This document shows positions 11,373-39,587 of a stretch of 64,000 bases of DNA, piece by piece (position 1 is the stretch's first letter; each line of letters begins with the position of its first letter). The notes beneath the pieces were generated by a model. That model was given only the letters and a program-made list of their open reading frames with translations, was not told the origin of the DNA and did not search any database. The position numbers and the translations under genes are program-made. The stretch is taken from positions 11,670,767 to 11,734,766 of the forward strand of contig OU452222.1 of NCBI GenBank assembly GCA_911728455.2. Reading direction: 5' to 3'. The stretch comes from Marthasterias glacialis. Its lineage: Eukaryota > Echinodermata > Asteroidea > Forcipulatida > Asteriidae.

Positions 11373-13285
11373 TTTTATAACACCTCAATTTCATCCAATT
11401 TGTTGTAATATTCGTTAAACAACTGTGCGTATATCAGTCTTCAAACAACTGTATAAAATCTGACAGGAAAACTTGACAAAAAGAAAGAGGGGGTACCACA
11501 CTGCCTTCGTTCTCATATCGTATTTCGAATGCACGTATTATTTGATCGTTTCACCGGGTTCGAGGTTGTCGTTGGATAGTACCATTTAATAGTTCTTTTG
11601 GTCGGTGTGCAGTGTGATAGTAAAAATACACAACACCACGTGACGCACGTTCGGCCAATCAACAGATAGAATCAAAGGAAGAGGTGTTATAATACACACT
11701 ATGAACCGACCGTCCCCTTACGGCATCAAAAAAAATCGTGCGTACCCGATCCCGTGATCCAACATCACCGTCTTTTCAACTAGAAACAGGGCGGGGTCTT
11801 CCCAATTTGTGCCCGCTTCCGAGCTCACGAAATGTTATTGCACTGAAAAGTATGCTTTCTACCCAGCACGCTTTTGGCAAATTAGTTACCATAGGCAGGA
11901 ATTTTGTTTCTTTAATTATCTACCTTTATGGGCGAGGGGTGGGACTTCTTATTTTGTACAAAACTGAAATACAGATGTGTTCGTATGTTTTCAGTCCAAG
12001 TTTAATTTGTAATCCGTTTATGTACATATCAACAATGAAAAGCCTTTGTATAATTTTCTTCGACAACCTGCATTATTGTTGCTCAAAATGATTGTGCAAA
12101 TAACTCAAAAAGACAAAACTAACCATCTGTCACAATAAATGAGCCGTTCCCATCCAAATACTTGCTATTTTTGTAAAATTAATCACAAGCCAACAATACA
12201 TTCCCTGGAAGGTAAAAACAGTAATGAATCTGACCATTAAATTCACAGGGGACCAGAGCCCGACTATTTTTACCTCCCAAGCCTCAATTTGGATTGGAAT
12301 GTTAATCACTCAGAAGTGCAAGGATGCACTCATCACTTGATAATAAATATGTCACATGCAAGAATGGCAACTTTTGCCGGGAAATGTTTTGAATAACAAT
12401 CCAATGACCTCAAAAGAGACGGCTACAAATTAACAAGTCTTCCCAGATTTGTGAAAAACTGATTTATAACAAAGAAAAGGGGAAAAAATATACATATTGA
12501 ATGTTTTATTCCTGAAGCACGCGCGGATAACATTGGAAATTGTCAAAGACCAGTATGGGCACTTTAGGTTACCCAACATATGTACATGAAAAAAGCAACA
12601 ACAACTGTACAAGTTTTAGCTCGATCGGTCATCAGAAAATTGTGAAAGACATTTTTGGGACTCGCAATATCAAAACCGTTTTACTGATTTTCAAAAACTA
12701 TAGCATTTCCAGCAAAAGTGTTAAAGTGCCAATGTTCTGCACGCCCTTTAGACAGAAATCATAATAAAAATGTATGTACATTGTTTATAGTTATTAATAA
12801 CTCTATTCTTATACTATACAATTCAATTGGACGGATTATTAAAATTAACACATTAAGTATATTCACCTAACTCTTGTCAACATTGTGTACCCAAAACAAT
12901 AAATATATCCACCATGTGAAGCCAACTTTCATTGCTTGAAGAAAAACAAAATCCAACGTGGAACTGATCACTAACTTATTTATAGACAAATGACAACAGA
13001 GTATAATTACTAAATTTACAGTAATCAACTGTTTAAAGCAATTAGTTGTAACTTTATGATACAAATTTATATAAAGTCAAAACGGTACCAGACTGTTTTC
13101 CTTCCAGCCTCGGTTTGGTTACATTGACTTGAATGGAAGAAAAAACAAGACAATAAGGTTAAGAAGTACAGCATCCTTTTCAATCTCTGGAAAACAACCA
13201 GACTCTTGGTCTACAAATCACCTCAGGAAACTTTACACCCATCTATTTTCAGAAGGAGTAATTATGTGTTCTCTTTTTCCCGCGT
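11373..13285. other. Intergenic region and CCDC113 3' side
   Basis: AT-rich sequence with no supported gene. It contains the outer inverted repeat at 11376 and 11681, and a CACGTGACGCACGTTCGG-type GC-rich patch near 11638. The 3' UTR of CCDC113 must lie in the upper part. Confidence 0.5.
12505..12510 (-). terminator. Possible CCDC113 poly(A) signal
   Basis: This is the first minus-strand AATAAA past the CCDC113 stop, about 780 bp downstream. No closer canonical hexamer was seen, so this is a weak candidate. Confidence 0.3.
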
Positions 13286-13363
13286 CTATGTTTCTAATGC
13301 CCAATTCTGCTGACTATTCATCTTCATTGTGTTCCAAGTCTTCCGGTGTGTCTTAAGCGCCAT
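13286..13363 (-). CDS. CCDC113: CCDC113 exon 7 (terminal)
   Basis: Residues 354-378, MALKTHRKTWNTMKM and a short tail, ending in TAG at 13286-13288. Confidence 0.9.
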   Translation of the reverse strand: MALKTHRKTWNTMKMNSQQNWALET

Positions 13364-16300
13364 CTACAAAAAGAGAAAGGAGAGTAAAGAGGAACTTACT
13401 TATTTTTCCAAAATAAAATTTCGATTGTGGGCAAGTGAAAAAAAGGGTCAACTAACTCAGGGTTGAGAGTCAATGTTGACAAGGTCTGAAACTTGGACAC
13501 AGATCTTAGGAGGTATGTTGAGTTCATGATGGTCATTCCTTTTTTTTTTGGATAACCCTGCGGCCATAGATTCCAAGGAGTTTTGTGGAACAGTTTTCTT
13601 AACCCTAGACATGCTAGAGAGTAGAGAAGTAGATGGAAGAGCATGGTTTCTTTATTGGCAGCCCTTTGTTTCAACATGCAGACAAATTAAATAAATTGTA
13701 TTTATTATGCACTTTATCAAGCCGAGATGGCCTCTCAAAGCGCCTTGCAATATTATTACCCCTGTTCATCAGGCCCTAGGCATTGCTAAAAACCATTTCA
13801 ACTCCTTTGGAGTATGCAGCACCGGCAGCGTATGGGATGCTAATCATTCACACCAACAGTCTCTACCCTTGCATATGCCAATTTACTCCTGGGAGATGGC
13901 ATTTAAAAACGTCTGAATTAAGATAAAGGTCTGATGTTTCTCGTCTCTTATTAAATGTAAATTATTCAAAAGGAAGATAGCTTTTTGTAGATCTTACATG
14001 TAAAAAGCGCTTATTACTTGAAAGGGTGAGGGTTTTTATCTTTATACTTCTTTGAAAACGGTGAAAAAACTATGGACAACTTTTCTAACACACCTCTGCG
14101 ATGTCCACTTTCCTCTCCCAGCTCTTGACCGTCTTGGCCAGCTCGTAGAGGTCAGCTTTCTCCTTGACATACTCCACGACGTCCGGCACCCGATAGTCAC
14201 CAAGCTGCTGACGCAACCTCCGATTCAATTCCTCTGCCTTGGCACGCTCCTAACAATGGTCAGAAAAAAGGTATATAATAATAATAATAATAGAGATACC
14301 CAGTTCTTATACAGCACTTTATCACACCCGAAGGGCGTCTCAAAGAATGCATCACTATTTTGTCTACAGGTATGCAGAGCTATGGTTGGAATTCTAAGAC
14401 CCATTTTACATGTACCTTTGTAACGGTTTACAAGGTACTGTGGCAAACCTCTTCTCTTTACGATAAGTGTACTGGGTTCTTTTACATGCATTACACAACA
14501 CATGAGATCTACGGCTTTACCTCCCATCCGAAAGACGCAGCAATAATGGTTAAGAGTCTTGCTTAAGGGCACAGGTGTCACGCCCGGGACTTGAACCCAC
14601 ACTCTGCTGATCAGGAACACTAGAGCTTGAGTCTGATGCTTTTGATACATTTCAATATTTAGTATGTGTATGTTTGATTTAATAGCAAATCCTGCATTCA
14701 GATTCTCTCAAAGCTAATTGAGGCACGTAACTCACCGCTTCCACAGTCTCTGTTTCTATGTCGATCCTCGTCAGTAGCTCATTCCTGGATCCGATTTCAC
14801 TCTTGAGTCGATCCGACTCTAGTGTTAGAGTGTGGAGCTTTTTCTATCGGGAAAAAAAAATACTCAGAAATAAGACTTTTAAATACTAATTTAGTAGGGA
14901 AAACAAAAGCTTCCTGTTTTTATTTCAAATCAATTGTTCCATGAAATGAGGTGTTTGTAGAACACTTCCTATCATACCTTGTAGGAGTTAAGGACCTGGA
15001 GCGTGTTCCCAGCCATCAGCTTCAGTCTGAGCAGATCCTGGTTGCGTTCATCGATCTTCTCCAGGTACTGACTGTTCTCGATCTTCAACTGTTGGAAGTC
15101 CACCTCATGAAGGACCTCACCCATCTCTTCTTTCTGTCATCAACAACAAGTTTCAAATCTCAAACCAACGAAACAGTTATTAGAGTCTTACAGCTTCAAA
15201 CAGTGTAGTTTTACAAGTACACCATAAAACTAACCAGTCCTGTAACTGGCTGAAGAAAAAAAAATGCTGCTTGTGTCTATAGGTGCAGCATATTTTTGTA
15301 TATTTTTATACAAACCTTTCAAGCTTAAGGTTCCATTTTCCCCATTGCAATCAGAAAATGCTGGGGCGAAAGTAGGGTTACATTTTTTGGGGTGCACCGT
15401 TTTTTTCTAGGGGGGGGGGCACTTCTGGACAATTAAAAATGTTCACTTTCCCTGACCAAGCCCTTTTGTTTTTTGGCGGTGGGGTGGCATCCCATCTGAA
15501 GAAATATGCATGTGCAGTAACGCTACTGGCATCATTGATGTACAGCTCCTATGGTGGGCGGGGCTTACTGGATCTCCAATCGAAGCCCTAGTCATCCCAA
15601 CAACGTGCTCTGTTGGAGTGAGAAAACTTTCCATCCCTTCGTACCTTGCAAGCTTAATGCTTTTGTGATGGTTTCACATTGAAGTTCGGGCTTCCGACAG
15701 TGATTATAAAGCCTTGTGCTTAGCGAATCGTGAAATCAGAGATGAGGTTTGGGAAATTGTAACATAAGTTGTTCCAGGATAAAGCCATGGTTGTCATGTT
15801 CCCAGCCTGCGCTCTAATGCAGATCAATAGGAAGCGACTGCATTGCACACACCTGACTATTACAGTGTATTTTTTTAATGAAATTCATCTGATTTTATTT
15901 TATCACATATCCAAGAGCGCAAACGGCAGTTACAGTATGAACACTTACATTGTAAAGCAACACCAGCCCTGCCATGGCCGTGTAGATTTATGTGTATTAA
16001 CCCTCCTACTCCAAGGCCCATTTGGCACTGAGTTGACTGAGGATCTAAATCCATTCACTCGCACAAGTGACTATGAATGGTGACCCATTCACTTATGCAT
16101 ACACTGCCCCCGTTGTTAAACACTGGACATGTACTAAATCTATTAGGAAATTGGTATTTAACGGGAATTTTGAACATGTTGCATTGAATGGTTTCAAATG
16201 GTGTATCAGTAGGAGGTATAAAAACAACAAAAACAGAACGACCTAATACCTGTTTGAGCTGCAAGTGCAATTTCTTCTTCTGGACCTTCAGCGTGGAGTT

Positions 16301-17757
16301 CTTAAGTCTCAGCTTCTCGATCAGGGCGTCTCTGGATCGTTGCTTGTCCTCAAAGTAACGCACCACCTTCTCGGCGACGACCCTCCCCGTGCGGGTGTTC
16401 AGGGACCCCTTCAGGATGTCGCGTTCAAACTCGTAGGACGACTTCTTCAGCTCTGTGAGGCGGATGTCTGCCTCTTCCATCACAGCCTGTAAAGGAGAAA
16501 AATGACATTAAAATCAGGTCATCGGACATTCGGGCCTACTTTCCCATGAAAATTTCAACTAAAATTTCTCACTCTAAGACTCTAGCATAAATCTAGCTGC
16601 GATATTATCATAGCTCTTAGTCACATCCCTTACACACTATGGTTTGATGTGACCCTCTCCAGTCTACGTCCGTCGGGAGGATCAGGGTTACGATTATCAC
16701 AACTACCACATAGCTTACACACCTTGTATGTGTCTAAGATTTTCTCTGTGTCCTCTTTGAGTTTATCAATCTCCTCTCGTAGCTCTTCAATTTCCCGCTG
16801 CGCTATGTCACATTTCTGCTCCGCGGTAAGCTTCAAATGTTTGTCCACCCCACTGCCCTTGGACTTTGACCTCTTGCGCATAACTCGGGCATCGTGTGTG
16901 GACTGACTCGGAGCAGGAGCGGCAGCCGTTGTTGTCGCAGCTGCAGTGAGGTTAGGCTCGACTCGCTTGAGGTATTTCTCGAACATGATGGTCTCATTCT
17001 GGACAACTTTGTTTCCTATGCTGTAAGTAAGAATCAAGAAAAAGAAACAGGTTCAGTCAAATATTTTAATCTGTTGATAGACATTCAAAAATAATCATCA
17101 AGTCTCGATTAAGCGGCAGGTTCTGTCAAAATATTTGTCTGTTGTTGTATGGCAGTTTTAGCAAAAATTTGTCATGTTACACTGTTGAAGTGTAATGTTA
17201 GACAGAAAGTAGTTGAATGTAGTTAATTTGAATGGAGACGCTGAAACAATTTAACTTTTTTTAAGTTTAACAAAAATCAAGTTTTTACATGTATAAGCTC
17301 CGATCATGATCAGTTTTGATCATGGAAACCACAACTTTATCATATGATTGTGTGTATTCTACTCTAGTGGTTGCGATGATCTGCAGACTTAGCCTCAACA
17401 ACAAGTCAAGTCAGAGGGTTGTGGATGGTTCGTGTTTATTGTTAACATTTTGTTATATATTTTTTGCTCAAATTTATTATTTTAAAATTTTCTTTAAACT
17501 AGAAAAAAAAGAATTAAGATCCATACTTGTTCTCAAACCCAACATCTTACAACTTTTTACTTCAACCCCCCCCCCAAGAAAAAAAAGGGGGAATGGAATG
17601 GGAATGGGGTCAATAGGTTTTTATTAAAACAGTTGACTTGATTGTTTACTTACTTCAACTCCTCGATCATTTGCTGTAATTCATCGTCTGTGTGGTCATG
17701 AAGAGGGTCGTCCTGTGGATCCTGTGACGATGTGGTAACACTTTCCGAGTCTGCCAT
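13286..17757 (-). CDS. CCDC113: Coiled-coil domain-containing protein 113 (CFAP263), complete, 7 exons, 378 aa
   Basis: Exons in transcript order are 17654-17757, 16723-17020, 16250-16486, 14978-15133, 14736-14843, 14094-14249 and 13286-13363. All have GT-AG boundaries and compatible phases, summing to 379 codons with the stop; the human protein is about the same length. Diagnostic stretches include the MFEKYLKRVEP region, LRLKNSTLKVQKKKL, KIENSQYLEKIDERNQ, GNTLQVLNSYK and the C-terminal WERKVDIAEMALKTHRKTW. The protein is predicted to be almost wholly coiled coil after a short acidic N-terminus. In known systems CCDC113 partners with CCDC96 in motile cilia and is linked to centriolar satellites. 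It lies head to head with CSNK2A, 1.24 kb away. Confidence 0.95.
13704..13785 (-). mobile_element. SINE tail fragment
   Basis: It shares the CTTTATCA...CTCAAAGCG body segment with the SINE at 14.3 kb but lacks the tRNA-like head. Confidence 0.35.
14094..14249 (-). CDS. CCDC113: CCDC113 exon 6
   Basis: Residues 302-353, ERAKAEELNRRLRQQLGDYR through SWERKVDIAE. The DYRVPDVVEYVKEKA stretch is typical of the family. Confidence 0.93.
14280..14648 (-). mobile_element. tRNA-Leu-derived SINE, copy 1
   Basis: On the minus strand a tRNA-like head retains a CAA anticodon context (GACTCAAGC), a long variable arm and a B box GGTTCAAGTCC at 14597-14587. It is followed by a body with CCCTTAAGCAAGACTCTTAA and an AT-rich simple-repeat tail (ATT triplets near 14280). 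The A-box end is eroded. It lies in CCDC113 intron 5. The body pattern recurs at 35.5-35.9 kb. Confidence 0.65.
14736..14843 (-). CDS. CCDC113: CCDC113 exon 5
   Basis: Residues 266-301, a 36-codon coiled-coil exon beginning KKLHTLTLESDRLKSE, with donor GTGAGT. Confidence 0.9.
14978..15133 (-). CDS. CCDC113: CCDC113 exon 4
   Basis: Residues 214-265, beginning KEEMGEVLHEVDFQQLKIEN. This is the most conserved block of the family. Both boundaries are phase 0. Confidence 0.93.
15134..16249 (-). other. CCDC113 intron 3
   Basis: A 1.1 kb intron with a G run near 15410 and no recognisable element or exon. Confidence 0.7.
16250..16486 (-). CDS. CCDC113: CCDC113 exon 3
   Basis: Residues 135-213, 79 codons with both boundaries in phase 0. 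It contains FERDILKGSL and the conserved LRLKNSTLKVQKKKLHLQL coiled coil. Confidence 0.9.
16640..16716 (-). mobile_element. Short relative of the 19.7 kb Mutator-like terminus
   Basis: From about 16706 downward the minus strand reads TAGTTGTGATAATCGTAACC, close to the 19.7 kb terminal repeat. It is followed by the same CCTCCCGACGG core and a partial reverse complement, so this looks like a ~66 bp foldback remnant. It starts only about 15 bp inside CCDC113 intron 2. A GTGTGTAAG direct repeat flanks it. Confidence 0.55.
16723..17020 (-). CDS. CCDC113: CCDC113 exon 2
   Basis: Residues 35-134, from NIGNKVVQNETIMFEKYLKR through an Ala/Thr-rich linker and a basic patch (MRKRSKSKG) to the first long coiled coil. 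The frame stays open past the donor at 16722 into a transposon-like sequence; that extension is intronic. Confidence 0.9.
17021..17653 (-). other. CCDC113 intron 1
   Basis: Simple AT-rich intron with an interrupted C run near 17565. I see no element. Confidence 0.7.
17654..17757 (-). CDS. CCDC113: CCDC113 exon 1
   Basis: Start codon at 17757-17755 in a good context (GCCATGG). It encodes the acidic N-terminus ending DELQQMIEEL plus two bases, with donor GTAAGT. Confidence 0.9.
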
Positions 17758-34067
<16,310 letters not shown>

Positions 34068-35062
34068 AGTCTGTCATCATCTGCATAACCAAGAACATCG
34101 GGGTCTGCCATCCTCTTCGGTACTATTTATCACCATAGTTATTGTGGGCACGTTGTTTTCAAAAATTTCAAAAATATTCTCACACACACACACGCAAAAA
34201 CAAAAACACAAAAAAAATTGAGTGCTTGTTAATTTCTGTCGAGAGTTGGAAAAGAAGTGTTTATAGTGTTTGGCCAGTTTTATACAGTCATTGAGGGGAC
34301 CTAAGCAAAGCAGACTTAGTTGCGTAGGTTTCTCTTGTGTTTATTTTGAACAAAAGGTTTCCCAGCTGAGGTTACATGCTGCATAAATTGCTGTTCTGTT
34401 GAATATTGGAGGTTCGCGGGCAACCAAATTTCATTTCTGGTCACAGTGCGAGAGAGAAAAAATCCTCTAGCCAGATTTCTCAGAAGCGCCAGAAGGACTA
34501 ACAGGTTACCTTTCACAAGCTTTACTTGTAAACTCGCTTTGCTTGCACTGTGCAGAGACTCTTCTGCAGCGTGCAACGGACTCTGTGCGTCTGTGTCGAG
34601 GACATTGAGCAGGACTTGTTTCGAGTTTAGTCCCAGTTTTATTACCCAATTTGCACCAGGGCGATAATTGGGTCACGTTTTTACGACAATCCCCTTTTTG
34701 CGTAAATGGATTGATATGCTTTTGTTGTTGAAATTGTTTTCAATGTTCCCACGAATGGTATTCATCCTCAGTTGAAACAACAAAAATGAGAGAGTGTATT
34801 AAACTAAACAACTTTTTTTACATTTTTGGGTGTTCTCGTCGGACTTCGGAAAAACTGTAAAAAGTGAAGTGAGTGTTTCTTCAGGAAGGCAATTCCTGGT
34901 TTCTCAACTTTTTATTTTCCCTTGTTGATAATCAGAAAGCAAAACAGCAAAGCACACTTCGTTTGTTTCTAAATTTTAAGTTTCAAAGATTTTATTTTGT
35001 GTGCAGATGTACAGTTTAAATGGATATTCCGACTGTGTAGAGATGAACTCACCCTAAAAAAG

Positions 35063-35068
35063 AATAAA
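35063..35068 (+). terminator. Candidate CSNK2A poly(A) signal
   Basis: The first clear AATAAA after the stop, about 1 kb downstream. Others at 35234-35244 and near 37828 could give longer 3' UTRs. Confidence 0.4.
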
Positions 35069-35535
35069 AGCTTGAAAGGCTATTCTGTGACACGATCCTT
35101 CACTTTTATAACGGTCTTTGTTGGACACCTTGTGTTCAGTCAGGGTTAGAGCACAGATCTGTAAAAAGGCGCCATACTGTTGTCATTTGTAGGCCCTCAG
35201 TTTTGAAGCTTAGACTTGTACAGAATGAAAAAAAAATAAAATAAAAATTGGAGATATCAGGCATGCAACTGTTTTTTAGTGCCATAGAAAACTGAAAAAT
35301 ACTGTACAAAGTTTTTGTGTGATTTGCAGTTTCTTTTTTTTCTTTTTTTCCCCCTTCGCAAAAACTAAGTTGCATGTCTGATATATATATATATATACGT
35401 CAATCAATAATGAAGGCATAAAGAATTTTGACGTCTAGTAAATGGTCGGTTTGTGTTGGATGACGGTTTACCAATATGCTTTGCATGATAACTGGCACAC
35501 CAAAAATGCTCCCGTCACTGGCTCTCAAAGATTAA

Positions 35536-35876
35536 TAATCATAATAACTAGTTCTTATATAGCACATTTTGCAGTAACGTCTCAATGCCCTTATATATGA
35601 GTGCCCTGGGCATTGGGCCAATAACATTCCTGTAATCTTTCTCAGCTCCCTGGCGAGTCTACAGCCCCGAGCTGTGGTGGCGCTCTACAGGCTTTTTTCA
35701 AACACAATTGCAACCTCTACCCTCGCAGGTTACTTATTTATACCCCTGGGTGAAGAGAAGCAATTATGGTAAAGCATCTTGCTCAGGGACACAAGTGTCA
35801 TGACCAGGATTTGAACCCACAACCCCAGAATTTGAGTCCGGTGCAGTAGACCGCTTGACCATGACATGCTACAAGG
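35536..35876 (-). mobile_element. tRNA-Leu(CAA)-derived SINE, copy 2
   Basis: The minus strand carries an A box TGGTCAAGCGG (35861-35851), an anticodon context GACTCAAATTC with CAA, and a B box GGTTCAAATCC (35818-35808), in the order of a leucine tRNA. A body follows with GTCCCTGAGCAAGATGCTTTA, then the CTTATATAGCAC end. The head is too degraded to be a working tRNA. Same family as the 14.3 kb copy. Confidence 0.8.
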
Positions 35877-36983
35877 AAAGGTTGATGAACCTGTTGAAGC
35901 AACCACGCCAGTAATACTGGTTTCAGTCCTCAAAGACTGTTCAGCTACAGCCTCTTTAGAAGTTTGCTCTTTCTCTCGCGTACAGATCACCTACAAACGT
36001 CTGCACATTGTATAATTTTTCAATGGTCACCAAAAGTTGTTCAAGGTATCTCAAGATTTTCAGAAATATCTGCCGTCACAAAATTTATCACCAACAAATG
36101 GATCCTATTGGACTCATACTGTGTTTGTTAGAAATCACACATTTATTGTTGGGCATTTCTTCAACTGTTCGTACCCTTTGCTGTGGGTAGATGCCTCACC
36201 TTTATCCACAGTCAAATGATCTCGAAGGTAGTATGTCAAAAATACTTGGCTAAAATGTCTTCTTTTTTCGTCTTTTCTTTTTCCTTTTTTTTTTAAAGTC
36301 TTGCACCATGTTTGCAACATTGAAGTATAGTTAATCTATTTTGTTCTTCTTTTTATAATTTTGAATTCATCTGCCAAGAGGAAATTCTTTGTACAGAAAT
36401 ATCACAACTGATGTAAAATAAGTTTTGTTATCGACACCTTTAATATGATGTTTAAGTAAATTAACCAAATAACCAATTAACTGAGGTGAATGATCATGGA
36501 GGAAAGTACATGTGTGGGCAAGGTTTTGCCATGTGCTACTACTAGTTTGTTGACGAATTACACATTTATGGTTTTTTGTCTCGTAAATGTGCTGTATTGG
36601 TTTTGTATTCGTTTCTTGTTTATCGTATTTTAAAAGAATGCTAACATGAAGCACGAGGAGGGGGCGTAACTAATCACAATGCATTTTGTTGTTATATCAG
36701 GAAGTGTTATGATTGCAATATTTAGTATCGCTATTGTAACATGTTGATTTTATAGGGTGTATACATTATGATCTTTAAAAAAAAAGAAGTAAACGGTGTC
36801 CAAGTCGAGGCTGGGGAGACAGAGCCCTGTGCCAAGGTTCATAGAGCTGCTAACCTTCCTTAGCAGAGAAACTCCTGCTAAGCAAACACAGGTTACCAGC
36901 TTAAGGTCTCAAATGATTAATCGTTTGGAACTGGTTCCCTGACAAAGTTTGCTTAGCAAGTTGAGCTAAACCATGTTAAATCT

Positions 36984-37110
36984 GGGCCCAATATCATGGC
37001 AGCTGCTTACCACAAAAGTCTACGCCTACTGCCACTAGAATCACCACTCTGACTGGGAGCTGTAAGCGTAGAAGCCTGTGGTAAGCAGAGCCATGAAACG
37101 GGGCCCTGGG
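36984..37110. repeat. Foldback element (GGGCCC-ended)
   Basis: GGGCCCAATATCATGGCAGC and TGCTTACCACA on the left pair with TGTGGTAAGCAGAGCCATG and GGGGCCC on the right, with CTACGC/GCGTAG inside. A diverged single arm occurs near 23408. Confidence 0.7.
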
Positions 37111-39350
37111 CCAGCAGCTCCGTGAACTTTGCCCCTAGGTGGAAGTACAGAATTGGAGAAAGAAAATCAGGCACGTCTCAGAAATAGTGAATTGGTATAA
37201 AATGTGACAACCAAAATAAAGGCCTCAACATTATTATGATGTCTGAAACATTCTGTATTGTATGTTGAGAAACATGTTATAGGCCCTACTGTTTTTAAAA
37301 TCTCAACTGTTTGATGAGTAAAATAAACCAAGTTTTGAGTTTTAGCTGGAAAGTGTCGTGTCACAAGCAATCACACTTTTTTTATAAGATAAACTAAAGC
37401 AACAGGTAAAATGTACACAGAATATATTTCGATCTGCTTCCCTATCCTGATGAAAAGAAAGAAACTTAATTTGAACACATTTTACGAAAAAAAAAAAAAT
37501 TAAAGGAGTTGATTAGGAAACTGAAAATTGTTTGTTTTGTGTTACCTCTCAATTAGGTTGAAGTGAAGATGTACAAGGATTTTACCAAAGATGTACACCT
37601 TTTCTAATTTTATTTTTGTGTCTAACATTCTGTTCATATTTTGAAACAAGGCTGTTTGACATGTTTTGGGTTTGGTGTTGTCTTTGTTTTGTTTTTTTAT
37701 GTTATTATTTTTCCTGCCCTAAATTATTGAATTCTGGTATGAGGTAGAGCTGTTATGAGTTTGTTTTCATGTAAAAAGAGATAAAAATGACTTCACACAC
37801 AGACCGGCATTTTTACTGTAGATCAGAAAATAAAATGCAAATCGCAGAAAAACAAAAAAAATGACGACGGAAAAACCCTTTGTATTTCAAAGTAACGGTT
37901 TACACGTAAATTCCTTTATATCCTACTAGATAGTGTAGAGATTTAGCGTTGTATCAGTACCAGAGATTTTTTGGTATACTTAGGTGGAGTCAGTTAACAG
38001 TTTATAGAAGTGGAAGTGTGTTCCCTTTTACAACAGACGAATTGTCTGTTAATGATGTGCTTTGTTCAAAGGGGTGGTGACGGTCACTTCCAAAGTCAAC
38101 TGTCAACAATGAGTGACTTCACACCACTCAGTACTGTATTGCTGGTTGAATGAATCGGAGTTGTGAGCTTGTGGTTTCCTGACCATACATAGGGAGAGTC
38201 TAAAAAGTCAGGTTCAGAACGCCGGCTGGTAGATCAATGGCCACTAGATTATTGGCCAATAGATCAGCGTTTATGCCCCCCGCCATGTCACCCAAACTGG
38301 TGACCGGTGGGTCACGTAAAAGTTGATTTGTGGCTCGAGATTTTAGCCAATCAACGAGATCTTGGGCCAGCAGATCATACTGGCTTGTGGTTGACTGGCC
38401 AGTTAATCAGTGGCCAGTTGATAACCAGCCTTTCGCAGTTTAACAAGAGACCTTTGCTCTTCTTGGTAAAAACTTCTGGCCTGAATATTTAGAACCTCCT
38501 TTATTATGGACACGACGACCTGGCAGAACAATTAATTGAATAAGAATACTGTAATTATGATAATTTTAAAAACCACCAATAGTACCACTGGGAGGGTGTA
38601 CCGTAATTTAGTGTGATAATTTATATAAGATTAATACAAATGTGTGTATTGATATTACAACTATAAACAAAAAGCATTGATGAACAGTAAAAACCTGTTG
38701 TGTTCAACGAGGGCTTTATTTAATGTTTGGGGCCTATTTTGCTAATTCCGAGAGGAAGAAAAAAAATAATAAAGTGCATCTTGAATGATGTTGAGCTTTA
38801 CATTTGTATTTGTTTGGGTTTTTTTTGTTTATTTTATAACAACTCCAAGAGGCCGAACTAGTAACAATTGTTCAAACTTGGGTGGAAATATGCCGATTCC
38901 GACTGTCCCCTCTTTGCTTATTATGACCCAAAACAATCTTATTGGGGTAAATATTACACAATGTGATTATTATTATTTTGAAGGGAAGGAACGAAATTTG
39001 TTATTTGGGCCCCCCCCCCCCCCCCAACACACCCGCTAACCAACTAGGCCTAGGGCGCCGCACGTGCTAATCAATTAGTTATTATAACGGTCTGCGGCCA
39101 ACCGAAGTGAACTGAAAGCTAAGACAGATCAAACGGGGTTCACAAACTTCTGACCAAACAGCTCCAACCTTCGAAGCAATTAGTGCTGGCAACTATGGAA
39201 ATTGTATTTTAATTGACCCATTGGTGTCTATCTGTTGTTACACAACCTGCCAAACTAATTTAACAGTGAGAAAATATAATTAGCTGTTGCAAACTGCTTA
39301 CCAACCAAAAAGGACATGTGGTATAAATGAAGAAACAAAACATAATGTTA
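37111..39350. other. Intergenic, CSNK2A to CFAP20, first part
   Basis: AT-rich sequence. A patch of reiterated GGCCAGT and AGATCA words lies at 38220-38430, and a 16-base C run at 39010-39025. No gene is supported. Confidence 0.5.
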
Positions 39351-39360
39351 ACGGCCTCAC

Positions 39361-39520
39361 ATTTCGACTCTAGTGCCTCAAGGCTCATATTAGCCTTTGA
39401 GAAAGACTCTCTGACAGGGTCTAAAACGTGAGGCCATTTCGCAACTTCATTGCAAACTTCTTCAATTAGTCTGTTGTGTTTTCCTTGTAAACCGATATGC
39501 AGATATTGTTTACTTGGCAT
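39361..39520 (-). CDS. Possible first exon of an unrecognised small gene
   Basis: An ATG at 39520 opens MPSKQYLHIGLQGKHNRL and continues as a protein-like, helix-rich sequence (IEEVCNEVAKWPHVLDPVRE) for 53 codons to a GTGAGG donor at 39360. It sits just downstream, on the minus strand, of a perfect X-box at 39588-39602. No second exon was found, so this may instead be chance or a remnant. I do not recognise the protein. Confidence 0.3.
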
Positions 39521-39550
39521 CGGGAACTAGACCTGAGATACTTTCCCACG

Positions 39551-39566
39551 TAGCGCCCTCTGGTGG
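39551..39566 (-). promoter_or_regulatory. CTCF-like site
   Basis: The minus strand reads CCACCAGAGGGCGCTA, a strong match to the bilaterian CTCF core. It is 22 bp from the X-box. Confidence 0.45.
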
Positions 39567-39587
39567 TGTGTTTGGTTTGAAGTCTTA

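Noticed and set aside
16630..16722. C-terminal extension of CCDC113 exon 2 (VCKLCGSCDNRNPDPPDGRR)
   Set aside because: It starts exactly at a splice donor and derives from a transposon-like terminus; the family sequence resumes in exon 3 in phase.
35808..35872. Functional tRNA-Leu gene
   Set aside because: The A and B boxes and CAA are present, but the acceptor stem does not pair well and the sequence continues into a repeated body; it is a SINE head.
36008..36219. Overlapping ~60-residue frames after the CSNK2A gene
   Set aside because: Typical length for chance frames in AT-rich DNA, no start context or downstream exon.
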